Shown in pieces: positions 17,619 to 26,609 of a stretch of 64,000 bases of DNA (positions within the stretch are counted from its first letter, which is position 1; each line of letters opens with the position of its first letter). The DNA is from Pseudomonadota bacterium (GTDB lineage Bacteria > Pseudomonadota > Gammaproteobacteria > Steroidobacterales > Steroidobacteraceae): contig JAFEDS010000017.1 in assembly GCA_018241505.1 (NCBI GenBank), positions 372,001 through 436,000 on the forward strand, written 5' to 3'. The notes under the pieces were generated by a model, which saw nothing but the letters and a program-made list of their open reading frames with translations, was not told the origin of the DNA and did no database searches. Position numbers and translations under genes: made by a program.

Positions 17619-17630
17619 GCTGCGCGCCGC

Positions 17631-19106
17631 TCAACGAACGCCAAGTACGTGGAGAACGAAGAACAGGCCTGCGCCGAACAGCGCGGCGCCGAGCAACACG
17701 CACACGGGTAGAGTCAGAACCCAGGCGAGAATGATGTTCCTCACGGTGTCTTTCTGCACGCCCGAGCCGTTCGCGACCATTGTGCCCGCGATACCCGACG
17801 ACAGAATGTGCGTGGTGCTGACCGGCAGACCGAGCAGGTCGGCGGCTTCGATCGTGCCGAAAGCGACAATTTCCGCGGAGGCCCCCTGGCCGTAGGTCAG
17901 GTGCGCCTTGCCGATCTTCTCGCCGACCGTGACCACAATGCGCTTCCAACCAATCATTGTGCCCAGGCCGAGCGCCAGGGCGACAGCAAACTTCACCCAG
18001 TTGGGAATGAAGTTGGTCACGCCTTTCAGCAGCGACTGGTACTGGCCGGTGGCCGCCGCGTCGAGCTGCGCCGGCAGCTTCTTGGCCTTGGTCAGTCGGG
18101 CCAGGGTCTCCGACACGAGGTAGATGTTGAGCCGCAGCGCCCGGCGCTGATTGCCCGGGATGGCGCTGAAGTCCTCGATCCCTTCCAGGTCATGATTGAC
18201 GAAGCCGGCCGTGGCACCGAGCGCCGTCAGTGTTTCAGGCTTCACCTGGCCGTGCCGCAGGTATTCGGTCAGTGTCTTGTGTGCTGTATCGAGCGGCACG
18301 GTGGCACCGGCCGCGAGCTTTTGCTCCACCACGACGGAACCGGCGCGGATCTTGTCGAGCGTCGCCGCGTCGGTCGCCATGTTGAGCGCAAATGCGGTGG
18401 GAACGATGCCGACGAGAATGAGAACAATCAGTCCCATTCCCTTCTGGCCGTCGTTGGAGCCGTGCGCAAAGCTGACTCCCGTGCAGGTCAGGACCAGCAG
18501 GGAACGAATCCACATTGGCGGTGGCGCCTTGCCTTCCGGCGCCTTGAACAGCGCGGGGTTGCTCAACACCTTTTTGGCAATGATCAACAACAGCGCGGCC
18601 AGTGCAAAGCCGATCAATGGCGACAACACCAGCGCCTTGACAGTGTCAGCCACCTTCGTCCAGTTCACACCGTCGCCGAACGCGCTGTCGGGACTCAACA
18701 GTGAGTTCATGAGGCCGACACCCACAATCGAGCCGATCAGGGTGTGGGAGCTCGATGCCGGCAGGCCGAGGTACCACGTCCCCACGTTCCAGATGATCGC
18801 CGACAACAGCAGCGAAAACACCATCGCGAATCCCGCGCCGGAGCCCACGTTGATAACCAGCTCGACCGGCAACAGTGCGACAATGCCGAAGGCCACGGCC
18901 CCAGATGAAGTGAGTACGCCAATCAGGTTCCAGCAGCCGGACCAGACCACTGCGTATCCCGGCTCGAGGGAATTCGTGTAGATGACAGTTGCCACGGCAT
19001 TGGCCGTGTCATGAAAGCCGTTCACGAACTCGAAGCTCAATGCCAGGCCCAGCGCCAGCACCAAAAGGAACGCGGTCGGCGTGTCAATGCCCAGACTGTC
19101 CAGCAC
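17631..19106 (-). CDS. pit: Low-affinity inorganic phosphate transporter, PiT family
   Basis: 491 residues from a GTG with AGGAG about 9 bases upstream. About 11-12 membrane segments with the paired PiT signatures GFHDTANAVAT (near 30) and the second-half block SFAHGSNDGQKGMGL (near 211), plus the C-terminal GLPVSTTHILSSGI repeat. Inner-membrane proton/metal-phosphate symporter. There is no DUF47 (PhoU-like) partner gene beside it, which is unusual for many Pit operons. A Pho-box-like repeat lies 61-82 bases upstream. Confidence 0.93.
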   Translation of the reverse strand: MLDSLGIDTPTAFLLVLALGLALSFEFVNGFHDTANAVATVIYTNSLEPGYAVVWSGCWNLIGVLTSSGAVAFGIVALLPVELVINVGSGAGFAMVFSLLLSAIIWNVGTWYLGLPASSSHTLIGSIVGVGLMNSLLSPDSAFGDGVNWTKVADTVKALVLSPLIGFALAALLLIIAKKVLSNPALFKAPEGKAPPPMWIRSLLVLTCTGVSFAHGSNDGQKGMGLIVLILVGIVPTAFALNMATDAATLDKIRAGSVVVEQKLAAGATVPLDTAHKTLTEYLRHGQVKPETLTALGATAGFVNHDLEGIEDFSAIPGNQRRALRLNIYLVSETLARLTKAKKLPAQLDAAATGQYQSLLKGVTNFIPNWVKFAVALALGLGTMIGWKRIVVTVGEKIGKAHLTYGQGASAEIVAFGTIEAADLLGLPVSTTHILSSGIAGTMVANGSGVQKDTVRNIILAWVLTLPVCVLLGAALFGAGLFFVLHVLGVR

Positions 19107-19166
19107 GGGGGGTGTCTCCTGCTCTTTTAATTAGAATGGCTTACGAGAATGGGAAGCCTATGGCGG

Positions 19167-19188
19167 CCGTGTGACGTTTGTGTGACAT
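19167..19188 (-). promoter_or_regulatory. Pho-box-like PhoB site upstream of pit
   Basis: Read on the minus strand, two consecutive 11-base units (ATGTCACACAA and ACGTCACACGG) share 8 of 11 positions, with the TGTCAC-like core of PhoB half-sites at the correct 11-base spacing. A weak -10 (TAGGCT) follows about 6 bases later. It lies 61-82 bases upstream of the Pit start and 28-49 bases upstream of the divergent hydrolase. Confidence 0.6.
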
Positions 19189-19215
19189 TGGCGGCCCACG
19201 GAAGAGGTACTACGG

Positions 19216-21129
19216 ATGTTTCTATTTGTTGCCGCGTTGCTGATTGCTCAGAGCGATACACCCACCAACTTCACACCCCGCACTGACAGTTTTGACTACG
19301 TCAAGCGGGAGGAGATGATTCCCATGCACGATGGGGTGAAGCTGAAGACCTTCATTCTCATCCCCAAGGGGGCGAGCCACGCCCCCATTTTGATGACCCG
19401 TACACCGTACAACGCCTCAGAACGGGTTCTGCGCTTCAACAGCTCGCGCCTTGCGTCAGTCGTTCCAGCCATGGACGACACGGCGGTGGCCGCGGGCTAC
19501 ATCATCGTGTTTCAGGACATACGGGGTAAATACGGCTCGGAGGGTGACTATGTCATGACGCGCCCCCTGAAGGGCCCGCTGAATTCCACGGACAACGATC
19601 ATGCCAGCGACACCTATGACACGGTCGACTGGCTGGTCAAGAACGTGCCGGAATCAAATGGGCGTGTCGGCACGATAGGAGGCTCCTACGAAGGATACAC
19701 GGCCGTGATGTCCACGGTCAGAGCCCATCCCGCTCTGAAAGCCGCCGTACCGTTCGCGCCCATGATTGACGGCTGGATGGGCGATGACTGGTTTCACAAC
19801 GGCGCGTTCCGGCAGGACGGTACCCTGCAATACACCTACAACCAGGAGGCCACGCGCAAGAACGACAAGACCTGGTGGTCGGACACACGCAATACCTACG
19901 AGGAATTTCTGCGCGCGGGCTCCGCGGGCGCGCTGGCGAAAGCCCGCGGCGTGGATGAGTTGGGATTCTGGAAACAGTTGGCCGCCCATCCGGCCTATGA
20001 CGGCTACTGGCAGGGCCAGGCAGTCGACAAGCTGCTGGCCAAAGACCCACCCAAAGTGCCCATGCTGATTGTGTCCGGATTGTTCGACCAGGAAGACATC
20101 TATGGGGGACCCGCGTTGTTTGCCGCGCTCGCGCCCACCGACCCGAGCGGTGAGCGGGTACACCTCGTGCTCGGCCCGTGGAATCACGGCCAGGGACGCG
20201 GTGCGGGCCGCGGCATCGGTCCGATTCTCTTCGAAGGCGATACGGCCGCCTGGTTTCGCCGCAATGTCATGCAGCCCTTTCTCGACTACTATCTGAAGGA
20301 CGGCCCCAAGCCTGACATTCCCCGGGCGTTGGTTTACGAGACCGGCGCCGACACGTGGCATCGATATGACAGTTGGCCGCGAGCCTGTGAGTCCGGTTGC
20401 CCGGCCACCTCGCGCCCGCTCTATCTGCTGCCCGATGGCAAGTTGGGATTTGAGCCGCCTGCCGCGGGCCAGTCGAAGTACGATGAGTATGTGTCGGATC
20501 CGGCGAAGCCCGTGCCGTACCGACAGCTACCGACGCTCGACGGCGAATCGCCCGATACCACCTGGGGTGAGTGGCTGGTCGATGACCAGCGGTTTGCGGG
20601 CTCCCGCCCCGATGTGTTGGTTTACGAGTCGGAACCGCTGAAGGAACCCTTGCGTGTGGCGGGCCAGCCGTTCGCGCATCTGTCGGCGGCCACGAGCGGC
20701 AGCGACGTCGACTGGGTCGTTAAGATCATCGATGTCTGGCCCTCCGAAGTACCCAACCGCCCGGTGCTCGGCGGCTATCAACAGATGCTGTCGGCCGACA
20801 TACTGCGCGGCCGCTATCGGCAGGATCCGGCCAGTCCGCGGGCCATCCAACCTGACAAGGTACTGGCGTACACGCTGCGGCTGCCGAACGTGAGCCACAC
20901 TTTCCTGCCCGGCCATCGCATCATGGTTCAGATCCAGTCGACGTGGTTTCCGCTTTACGACCGCAATCCGCAGAAATTCGTACCCAACATCCTGTTTGCG
21001 CAGCCGGGGGATTATACGAAGGCGACCCAGCGCATCTGGCATGCGCCGGGCAATGCCAGCTCGATTGCCTTACCGGTGGTAGCGAGCGATCAGCGCGCGG
21101 CAGTGCTCGACCGCGTGCGCGTAAACTGA
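19216..21129 (+). CDS. CocE/NonD family serine hydrolase (X-Pro dipeptidyl-peptidase S15 type), exported
   Basis: 637 residues with a short N-terminal hydrophobic segment (about 1-14) that could direct export. The opening REEMIPMHDGVKLKTFILIPKG, GKYGSEGDY and the nucleophile elbow GGSYEG (near residue 155) are diagnostic of CocE/NonD; Asp in DQEDIYGG and His in GPWNHGQ are the expected other triad members. The C-terminal jelly-roll domain (about 400-637) is typical. Known members hydrolyse esters (cocaine esterase) or acyl-Pro peptides and glutaryl-7-ACA; the substrate is not predictable. Confidence 0.92.
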   Translation: MFLFVAALLIAQSDTPTNFTPRTDSFDYVKREEMIPMHDGVKLKTFILIPKGASHAPILMTRTPYNASERVLRFNSSRLASVVPAMDDTAVAAGYIIVFQDIRGKYGSEGDYVMTRPLKGPLNSTDNDHASDTYDTVDWLVKNVPESNGRVGTIGGSYEGYTAVMSTVRAHPALKAAVPFAPMIDGWMGDDWFHNGAFRQDGTLQYTYNQEATRKNDKTWWSDTRNTYEEFLRAGSAGALAKARGVDELGFWKQLAAHPAYDGYWQGQAVDKLLAKDPPKVPMLIVSGLFDQEDIYGGPALFAALAPTDPSGERVHLVLGPWNHGQGRGAGRGIGPILFEGDTAAWFRRNVMQPFLDYYLKDGPKPDIPRALVYETGADTWHRYDSWPRACESGCPATSRPLYLLPDGKLGFEPPAAGQSKYDEYVSDPAKPVPYRQLPTLDGESPDTTWGEWLVDDQRFAGSRPDVLVYESEPLKEPLRVAGQPFAHLSAATSGSDVDWVVKIIDVWPSEVPNRPVLGGYQQMLSADILRGRYRQDPASPRAIQPDKVLAYTLRLPNVSHTFLPGHRIMVQIQSTWFPLYDRNPQKFVPNILFAQPGDYTKATQRIWHAPGNASSIALPVVASDQRAAVLDRVRVN

Positions 21130-21408
21130 CTGTTCGAACCGCGCTCGTGCGTGGTCTTCACGTACGAGCGCGGCGGGATCCCATTGCTCGCGCGCCACCC
21201 CGAGGGGGAAGGCGTCGCTTTGTGAGTCGAGCTCCTGGAAATACAGCAAGTCCTCGTCTTCCCAGGCATCCAGCTCGGTGGCCACTTCCATGAAGCGCCG
21301 CGCTGCTTCCACAACCCCCACGGAGCGGCCAATGACGGCCTCGGCCGTGCCCACGATGGAGTCGTGGAGCGTCTGTCTATAATCGGGCTGTGGAATGGGG
21401 TTGGACAT
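21070..21408 (-). CDS. DUF2489-like small hypothetical protein
   Basis: 112 residues from an ATG at 21408; the longer frame to 21516 is unsupported. The pattern RSVGVVEAARRFMEV, AWEDEDLLYFQELDSQSDAFPLG and REQWDP is similar to a small family of cytoplasmic proteins (DUF2489-like) of unknown function. Its 3' end overlaps the end of the hydrolase gene on the opposite strand by 60 bases. The start lies 78 bases from the divergent AlaX gene. Confidence 0.66.
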   Translation of the reverse strand: MSNPIPQPDYRQTLHDSIVGTAEAVIGRSVGVVEAARRFMEVATELDAWEDEDLLYFQELDSQSDAFPLGVAREQWDPAALVREDHARARFEQSVYAHAVEHCRALIARYHR

Positions 21409-21485
21409 GATTGTGCTGCCTTGTACCACACACCCCCGCGCCTGAAACGCGGACTGATTCACCGGTTTTGCAATGCTGTCCTGCC

Positions 21486-22187
21486 ATGACTGAACTGCTC
21501 TATCGCGACAATGCATATTTGAAGGTCGCCACGGCGACCGTCATTCAGGTTCACGACCGAGGAGTCGAGCTCGATCGGACCCTGTTCTACCCGCTGGGAG
21601 GCGGCCAGCCGGGCGATACCGGGTTTTTCACCCGGGCCGGAGGCGAACGCATCCCGGTGACGGATACGCGTAAGGGCCCCACGCCCGGCAGCGTCCTTCA
21701 CGCGGTTTCCGCGCCTTTGAAAGTCGGCGAGACGATTGAGCTGGAGATCGACTGGGCCCGGCGTTATGCCCTCATGAGGCTGCATACGGCGTTGCACGTG
21801 ATGTCCTGTGTCGTGACGGCTCCGGTGACCGGTGGAAACATTGCGCCCGACAAGGGACGGCTCGATTTCGATATCGACATGAGCCTGCTGGATGCCGCGA
21901 AGATTGAGAGCGAAACCAATGCCCTGATTGCGCGCGGTGTCGATACCGAGACCGTCTGGATCACGGACGAAGAGCTCGATGCACGGCCGGACCTGGTCAA
22001 AACCATGAGCGTGCAGCCGCCACGCGGTGCCGGAAGGATCCGGCTGCTCAGGATTGCGGGAATCGATCTACAGCCCTGCGGGGGCACTCATGTGCGCAAC
22101 ATCGGGGAAATCGGTGCCATCCGCGTCCTCAAGATCAAGAATGAGGGCAAGAAAAACAAGCGGGTCGAGATAGCCCTGGTCGACTGA
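21486..22187 (+). CDS. AlaX-type alanyl-tRNA editing protein
   Basis: 233 residues from an ATG at 21486; the frame to 21411 is not needed by homologues. The DRTLFYPLGGGQPGDTG block (near 30), zinc-site HTALHVMS near 98 and CGGTHVRNIGEIG near 197 are hallmarks of stand-alone editing domains of AlaRS (AlaX). It hydrolyses Ser- or Gly-tRNA-Ala in trans in the cytoplasm. It is a monocistronic gene; the adjacent DUF3617 gene follows 41 bases later with its own ribosome-binding site. Confidence 0.93.
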   Translation: MTELLYRDNAYLKVATATVIQVHDRGVELDRTLFYPLGGGQPGDTGFFTRAGGERIPVTDTRKGPTPGSVLHAVSAPLKVGETIELEIDWARRYALMRLHTALHVMSCVVTAPVTGGNIAPDKGRLDFDIDMSLLDAAKIESETNALIARGVDTETVWITDEELDARPDLVKTMSVQPPRGAGRIRLLRIAGIDLQPCGGTHVRNIGEIGAIRVLKIKNEGKKNKRVEIALVD

Positions 22188-22197
22188 TATCATCGCC

Positions 22198-22218
22198 CCG
22201 CGCCTACTGGCGGCGCGG
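22198..22218. terminator. Weak hairpin between alanyl-tRNA editing and DUF3617 genes
   Basis: CCGCGCC / GGCGCGG arms of 7 bases around a 7-base loop, 11 bases after the AlaX stop. There is no T-tract behind it, so a terminator role is uncertain. Confidence 0.3.
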
Positions 22219-22228
22219 ACCGGAGGCG

Positions 22229-22783
22229 ATGCCCATGCAGTTGAGAATGATCCCGCAGATTGCGCTCTGTGCCGTGGGTGCCCTGGCCGCCGTCCAGGCC
22301 GCGGAGCTCACCAAGCCGAACATCAAACCCGGCCTGTGGGAAGTCTCCGTTTCTCCGAAGATGTCGGGCGAGATGCCCATCCCCGAAGATCAACTGGCCA
22401 AAATGACTCCCGAGCAGCGGGCCCGGATCGAAGCGGCGATGAAGAACGCGGGCGCCAAACCGCACGTCTACAAGGAGTGCATGACGCCGGAGAAGATTGC
22501 GAAAGGGTTTGAGATGGACCGCGGCGCCGACGCGGCCTCCTGCAAGCGCAACGTCATTTCCAGCACGCCCTCCGAGCTGACCCTGCACGATGAGTGCAAT
22601 GACCCGAAGCGCAAATCCTCCACCGATGTTCACTTTGAGATCAAGGGCGGCACGCAGATGAACGGCAAGGTTCACATCGTGGTGACCCAATCGGGCAAGT
22701 CGATGACAGTCGACAGCACCTTGACCGGGAAGTGGCTGGCTGCGAGCTGCGGCTCCGTCAAAGATTCCGAGCCGGAGAAGTAA
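22229..22783 (+). CDS. DUF3617 family exported protein
   Basis: 184 residues. CGGAGG lies just upstream of two ATGs, 22229 and 22235; the second has better spacing. Signal peptide about 1-23. KPGLWEVSVSPKM near residue 33 is the DUF3617 signature; the family consists of periplasmic proteins of unknown role that are abundant in Xanthomonadales and Sphingomonadales. Three conserved Cys (KECMTPE, SCKRN, DECND) and a fourth in the C-terminal ASCGS could make disulfides. Confidence 0.82.
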   Translation: MPMQLRMIPQIALCAVGALAAVQAAELTKPNIKPGLWEVSVSPKMSGEMPIPEDQLAKMTPEQRARIEAAMKNAGAKPHVYKECMTPEKIAKGFEMDRGADAASCKRNVISSTPSELTLHDECNDPKRKSSTDVHFEIKGGTQMNGKVHIVVTQSGKSMTVDSTLTGKWLAASCGSVKDSEPEK

Positions 22784-22800
22784 CCGGCGCTGTTGTTTTA

Positions 22801-23343
22801 TCAACTCATTCCAATCGACTCGATGGCCTTCATGGCCGCGAAGATCCCATCGGTGGGGGTGTTACCCAGGTCCTGGGTCAGGAGCCTCACAACGTATCTG
22901 TCTTTGACGGTGACGGTGTACACCACGCCAACGACGGCGTAGCCACCGATGGAGCCATTCCACGAGGCACGAACCGCCGGCAATCCCGCCAGTTGGATGT
23001 GGGCCAGCGCAGATGCCGCGAAATTCGAGCGGCGCCGCCCGATGACTTCCAGGGCCTGGTGAAGCTGCTTTTCGGCGTTTTCGGGCTTGCCGGAATCAAT
23101 GACTTCGATCTGCAGCAGCGTCTTGGAGCTGCCGTCCCTGACGGACCGGGTCCAGGCTGTAATGAGTGATTTCTGGCGCTTCTGGGTCTGGGCGGGCACA
23201 AACCCGTCGGGGACCGTAATAATGATCGGCCCAACGGTGACGGGGGCAGTCGGGGCTGGGGCGGTCACGGATGCGAGCGTCGCGGCGCCTGTCAGGCCAG
23301 CCAGCGCGAGCGCCTCAACCAACCTGCGCAGGAGACTCGTCAA
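22801..23343 (-). CDS. Exported hypothetical protein at the end of the RND operon
   Basis: 180 residues if it starts with TTG at 23343 (another possible start is TTG at 23322); the ORF is open to 23400 but that part overlaps the GntR gene. N-region with two Arg pairs followed by ALALAGLTGAATLASV looks like a signal peptide. The mature part (ITVPDGFVPAQ..., SLITAWTRSVRDGSSKTLLQIEVIDSG) has a mixed beta pattern like those of small lipid- or substrate-binding envelope proteins, but I recognise no family. It overlaps the GntR gene and so is the last gene of the operon. Confidence 0.55.
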   Translation of the reverse strand: MTSLLRRLVEALALAGLTGAATLASVTAPAPTAPVTVGPIIITVPDGFVPAQTQKRQKSLITAWTRSVRDGSSKTLLQIEVIDSGKPENAEKQLHQALEVIGRRRSNFAASALAHIQLAGLPAVRASWNGSIGGYAVVGVVYTVTVKDRYVVRLLTQDLGNTPTDGIFAAMKAIESIGMS

Positions 23344-23983
23344 AGGCCGCGCAGACGCGCTCCAGAAGCGCCTTGACGCGCTCAGTCGCACCTTCCACAT
23401 CCTGTGCGCGCAATCGCGCCAGCAGCGTCCGATGCAGGTTCGCCAGCGCCTTCAGGCTCTTGCCCTGGTCTGCCAGGCGGCGCAAGGCAATTCGCCCACG
23501 GATATCCCACAACAATGAATCCCAGACACTCAGGAAAGTCCTGTTGCCGCTACTTTCGACCAGGCGGCGGTGAAAACGCAAGGCGCTGTCAATGTACGCT
23601 TCGGAGTCGTCCACTTTCACGGCCGCATCCATGAGGCGCAGGTGCTCGGTCAGGTCATCGAGCAATACCGGCTCGTACGGAGCCGCGAGCGTTACTGAAC
23701 GCATCTCCAACATCATGCGCAGCTCGTAGGACTCGCGCATTTCGGCACAGTCGGCACCCCTGACACGGGTACCTCGGAATCGCTCCGATGTCACCAGCCC
23801 CGAACCCTCCAGCTCGCGCAGAGCCTCACGGATCGGCGCCTGGCTCACATCGAACTCACGCGCCAGGTACAGCTCCTTCAACTGCGTGCCGGCCGGATAG
23901 GTGCCATCCAGTATCCGGCTCACCAGCGTGTCGCGAATGCGATCGCGCATGCAGGTTTTTTTTAACACGACATAGCCCCTCAT
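23315..23983 (-). CDS. GntR family transcriptional regulator, FCD subfamily
   Basis: 222 residues from an ATG at 23983 that overlaps the outer-membrane gene stop (ATGA). N-terminal winged HTH (about 10-80: LKELYLAREFDVSQAPIREALRELEGSGLV) and C-terminal FCD ligand-binding domain (about 95-215). FCD metal ligands are plausible at DLTEHLRLMD, DSALRFHRRLVE and LANLHRTLLARL. It sits inside the RND efflux operon, so it probably controls that operon in response to a small carboxylate-like ligand. A 16-base palindrome at 29834-29849 is a candidate site. Confidence 0.92.
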   Translation of the reverse strand: MRGYVVLKKTCMRDRIRDTLVSRILDGTYPAGTQLKELYLAREFDVSQAPIREALRELEGSGLVTSERFRGTRVRGADCAEMRESYELRMMLEMRSVTLAAPYEPVLLDDLTEHLRLMDAAVKVDDSEAYIDSALRFHRRLVESSGNRTFLSVWDSLLWDIRGRIALRRLADQGKSLKALANLHRTLLARLRAQDVEGATERVKALLERVCAAFDESPAQVG

Positions 23984-25416
23984 GGGGTTGCCGGATGGTC
24001 GAGTTGCTCCTGCGTCCAACCGCCGCCGGTCGCGCGGACCAGGGCGACTGAGGCGTTCATCTGTGCAACACGTACGCTGATGGTATCGCGTTGGGCATTC
24101 AGGGCAGCGGTATGAGTTGTGGTCACTTCAACATAGTCAGCGACACCGGCGTCATAGCGCTGATCGGCGTGATAGGCCGAGCTCTGCGCCGACGCCGCGG
24201 CTGCCTCGTCAGCCCTGCGTTGGTCCGCCAGGTGATGCAGCCCTGCCAGGCTGTCCTCTACCTCCTGGTACGCCGTCAATGTGGTCTTGATATAGGCGTC
24301 GGTTGCCTCGTCATACTGTGCCCGCGCCTGTTTGTTCAGGCCGTAGCGAGCGCCGCCATCGAGCAACGGCACTCCCGCACTCGGCCCTACCGACCAGAAG
24401 TGACTCGGTGCCTTGAACCAACTGGATGAGTTGATGCTCTCAAAGCCCGCGGTGCCGGCGATGGAAAAGACCGGGAACCAGGCCGCGCGCGCTACGCCAA
24501 CCTGTGCATTGGCGGCTGCCATGTTGCGTTCGGCGCGGCTCACATCGGGCCGGCGCTCCAACAGTTTCGATGGCAGTCCTGCGTTCAGTGACGGAGGCGC
24601 GCCGGCCAGCTCGCCCGGGTCGAGCTTGAAAGTCGAGGGCACTTTGCCCAGCAACACTGCAATCGCATGCTCCAACTGCGCACGCTCGAGGCGGACGGCG
24701 GCCAGTTGCGAGCGGGCGTTCTGGCGCAGCGTGTCGGCCTGATCGACATCGGTCGCCGCTGAAATACCCTCCTTATACCGATTGCGCGTCAGCTCAAACG
24801 CCCGGTCATAGACTTTGATGGTGTCCTCGAGAAGCTGGACCGTCGTATCGTCGCCACGCAAGGAGAAGAAGTCGGTAGCCAGCTCTGCCTGCAACGACAA
24901 CTGCACGGCGGCCAGATCGGCGGCACTGGCCTGGGCCTGCGATTTCGCCGCGGCGGAGGCATTACGCAGCCGTCCGAACAAATCGACTTCCCAGTTCAGG
25001 TTGAGGCCTGCGACAAAATCGTTCGCTGCCGCCGGAGCTCCATTCAACGCCCGGGTCAAAGGCGCATTGGCAGAGCTCTTGCCGCGTGTCACCTGGCTCT
25101 CGGCGCCGAGCGTGGGGAAAATGTTGGAACGTGCCTGAATTGCCAGACCACGCGCCTGCTCGAAACGGGCTACCGCGCCGTGCAGGTCAGGGTTGGATTC
25201 GAGCAACTGCCGCTCGAGCTCGTTCAGCGTGGGCTCGCCAAAGGCTTCCCACCACGCGCCGCGCGGCGCTGCGTCCGCTGGCGTTGCAACCATCCAGTCG
25301 CCGGCCTCCTTGTAGTTCGTTACCTCCGGCGTTGGAGGCGGTCGATACTTCGGAGCGAGCGAGCAGCCACTCAACAGCGCGGCCGCAACACAGGCAGTGA
25401 CGCCGACGCGATTCAC
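23980..25416 (-). CDS. RND efflux outer-membrane factor (NodT/OprM family lipoprotein)
   Basis: 478 residues. Lipobox LSGC with Cys18 gives a lipoprotein signal. Two homologous OEP repeats follow (WEVDLFGRLRNASAAAKSQAQAS near 130, LLDGGARYGLNKQARAQYDEA near 350), the outer-membrane channel of tripartite efflux. Start and stop overlap its neighbours by 4 bases on both sides, so expression is coupled with the adaptor and the GntR regulator. Confidence 0.94.
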   Translation of the reverse strand: MNRVGVTACVAAALLSGCSLAPKYRPPPTPEVTNYKEAGDWMVATPADAAPRGAWWEAFGEPTLNELERQLLESNPDLHGAVARFEQARGLAIQARSNIFPTLGAESQVTRGKSSANAPLTRALNGAPAAANDFVAGLNLNWEVDLFGRLRNASAAAKSQAQASAADLAAVQLSLQAELATDFFSLRGDDTTVQLLEDTIKVYDRAFELTRNRYKEGISAATDVDQADTLRQNARSQLAAVRLERAQLEHAIAVLLGKVPSTFKLDPGELAGAPPSLNAGLPSKLLERRPDVSRAERNMAAANAQVGVARAAWFPVFSIAGTAGFESINSSSWFKAPSHFWSVGPSAGVPLLDGGARYGLNKQARAQYDEATDAYIKTTLTAYQEVEDSLAGLHHLADQRRADEAAAASAQSSAYHADQRYDAGVADYVEVTTTHTAALNAQRDTISVRVAQMNASVALVRATGGGWTQEQLDHPATP

Positions 25417-26597
25417 GACTTCGCCACCTGCCCCGTCGGTGCCGCGACACGCACGTTCACGCCATCCGTGAGCGAATCGGGTGGACTGAGAATGACTTTG
25501 TCGTCGGCCGTGAGGCCCTGGACGATCTCGATGTCCGAGCCATAGTCACGACCGACCGTGACCTCTTTCATCACCACCTGGCCGCTTGCGCCCACGGTGG
25601 CGACTTTCATGCCGTCACCGCGGAACAACAGGACATTGGCAGGAAGCTTGAATGAGGCGTTGGCGGCACCCACCGGCATCTTGAAATGCACTTCCGAGTA
25701 CGCACCCGGCAGCAGCTCATTGTTCTTGTTTTCAACACTGAGCTGCGCCAGCAGGGTGCGGCTGGCCTGATCAATGGCGCTGGAAGTGCTGTCGAGGCTC
25801 GCGCTATAGATCTTACCCGGGCGATCGGGAAACACCAGATCCGCGGTGATACCGGGCTTCATGAGCGCCGCATAAGTCTGCGGCACGCGCACATACAGCC
25901 GCAGGCGGCGCATATCCGCAACCCGGAACAACTCGGGCCCTGTGTTGCTGCCGGCAACAATGAGCTGGCCAATGTCGGTGTTGCGTGCCGTGACGATGCC
26001 ATCAAACGGCGCGACGATCTTCTGGAAGCTGGTCAGCTCGCGCAACCGCTGTACGTTTGCCTTGGCGGCCTGCACCTGGGCGTCATTCGATGCGGCCAGG
26101 CTGATTTTCTCATCCGCTTCCTGTTTGGAGACCGAGTCGGAGGCGCGCAGATTGCGCCAGCGCTCGGCGGTCACATTGGCAATCTTCTGATTGGCCGCGG
26201 CGGTCGCGAGATCCGCCTGGGCCTGGTTGAGCTGCGAATTCACCTCGGGCGACTCGATTTCGCCCAGCAATTGACCCGCCTTCACGGGCGTGCCGATGTC
26301 CACGAGCCAGCGCTTCAGGTACCCGCTGGTGCGGGCATAGATGGGCGCTTCGTAGTTGGCCTGGAGGTTGCCCGGCAGGATCAGCTCTGTCAGGTCACTC
26401 TGGGGCTGCGGTGCGGTGGTGGCGACAGTCACAACCGACTGCGCCTCGGTTGCCTCTTTGAGCTTCGCGGAGGCGCGATGTGCCGAAAACACCGACCATA
26501 CTACGATGAGGAATGCCACTGCGCCGACGACGGCTCCGCCGCGAACCAGTGTCCGGGCAGTCCTGGTGCTGGAATGGGATGTTACAGGTTGGTCCAT
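25413..26597 (-). CDS. RND efflux periplasmic adaptor (membrane fusion protein)
   Basis: 394 residues with a single N-terminal membrane anchor (about 21-40). The lipoyl/HlyD-like half motifs YARTSGYLKRWLVDIGTPVKAGQLLGEI (near 80) and VAPFDGIVTARNTDIGQLI (near 190) flank a coiled-coil hairpin (about 110-180). It couples the inner-membrane pump to the NodT channel. The 5' gene is the permease, 12 bases away; the 3' gene overlaps by 4 bases. Confidence 0.94.
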   Translation of the reverse strand: MDQPVTSHSSTRTARTLVRGGAVVGAVAFLIVVWSVFSAHRASAKLKEATEAQSVVTVATTAPQPQSDLTELILPGNLQANYEAPIYARTSGYLKRWLVDIGTPVKAGQLLGEIESPEVNSQLNQAQADLATAAANQKIANVTAERWRNLRASDSVSKQEADEKISLAASNDAQVQAAKANVQRLRELTSFQKIVAPFDGIVTARNTDIGQLIVAGSNTGPELFRVADMRRLRLYVRVPQTYAALMKPGITADLVFPDRPGKIYSASLDSTSSAIDQASRTLLAQLSVENKNNELLPGAYSEVHFKMPVGAANASFKLPANVLLFRGDGMKVATVGASGQVVMKEVTVGRDYGSDIEIVQGLTADDKVILSPPDSLTDGVNVRVAAPTGQVAKS

Positions 26598-26609
26598 GAT
26601 GATGAATTC

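Noticed and set aside
19161-19196. Directly repeated TGGCGGCC flanking the Pho box as a separate regulatory element
   Set aside because: Such GC-rich octamers recur often in this window; there is no conserved spacing to support a site.
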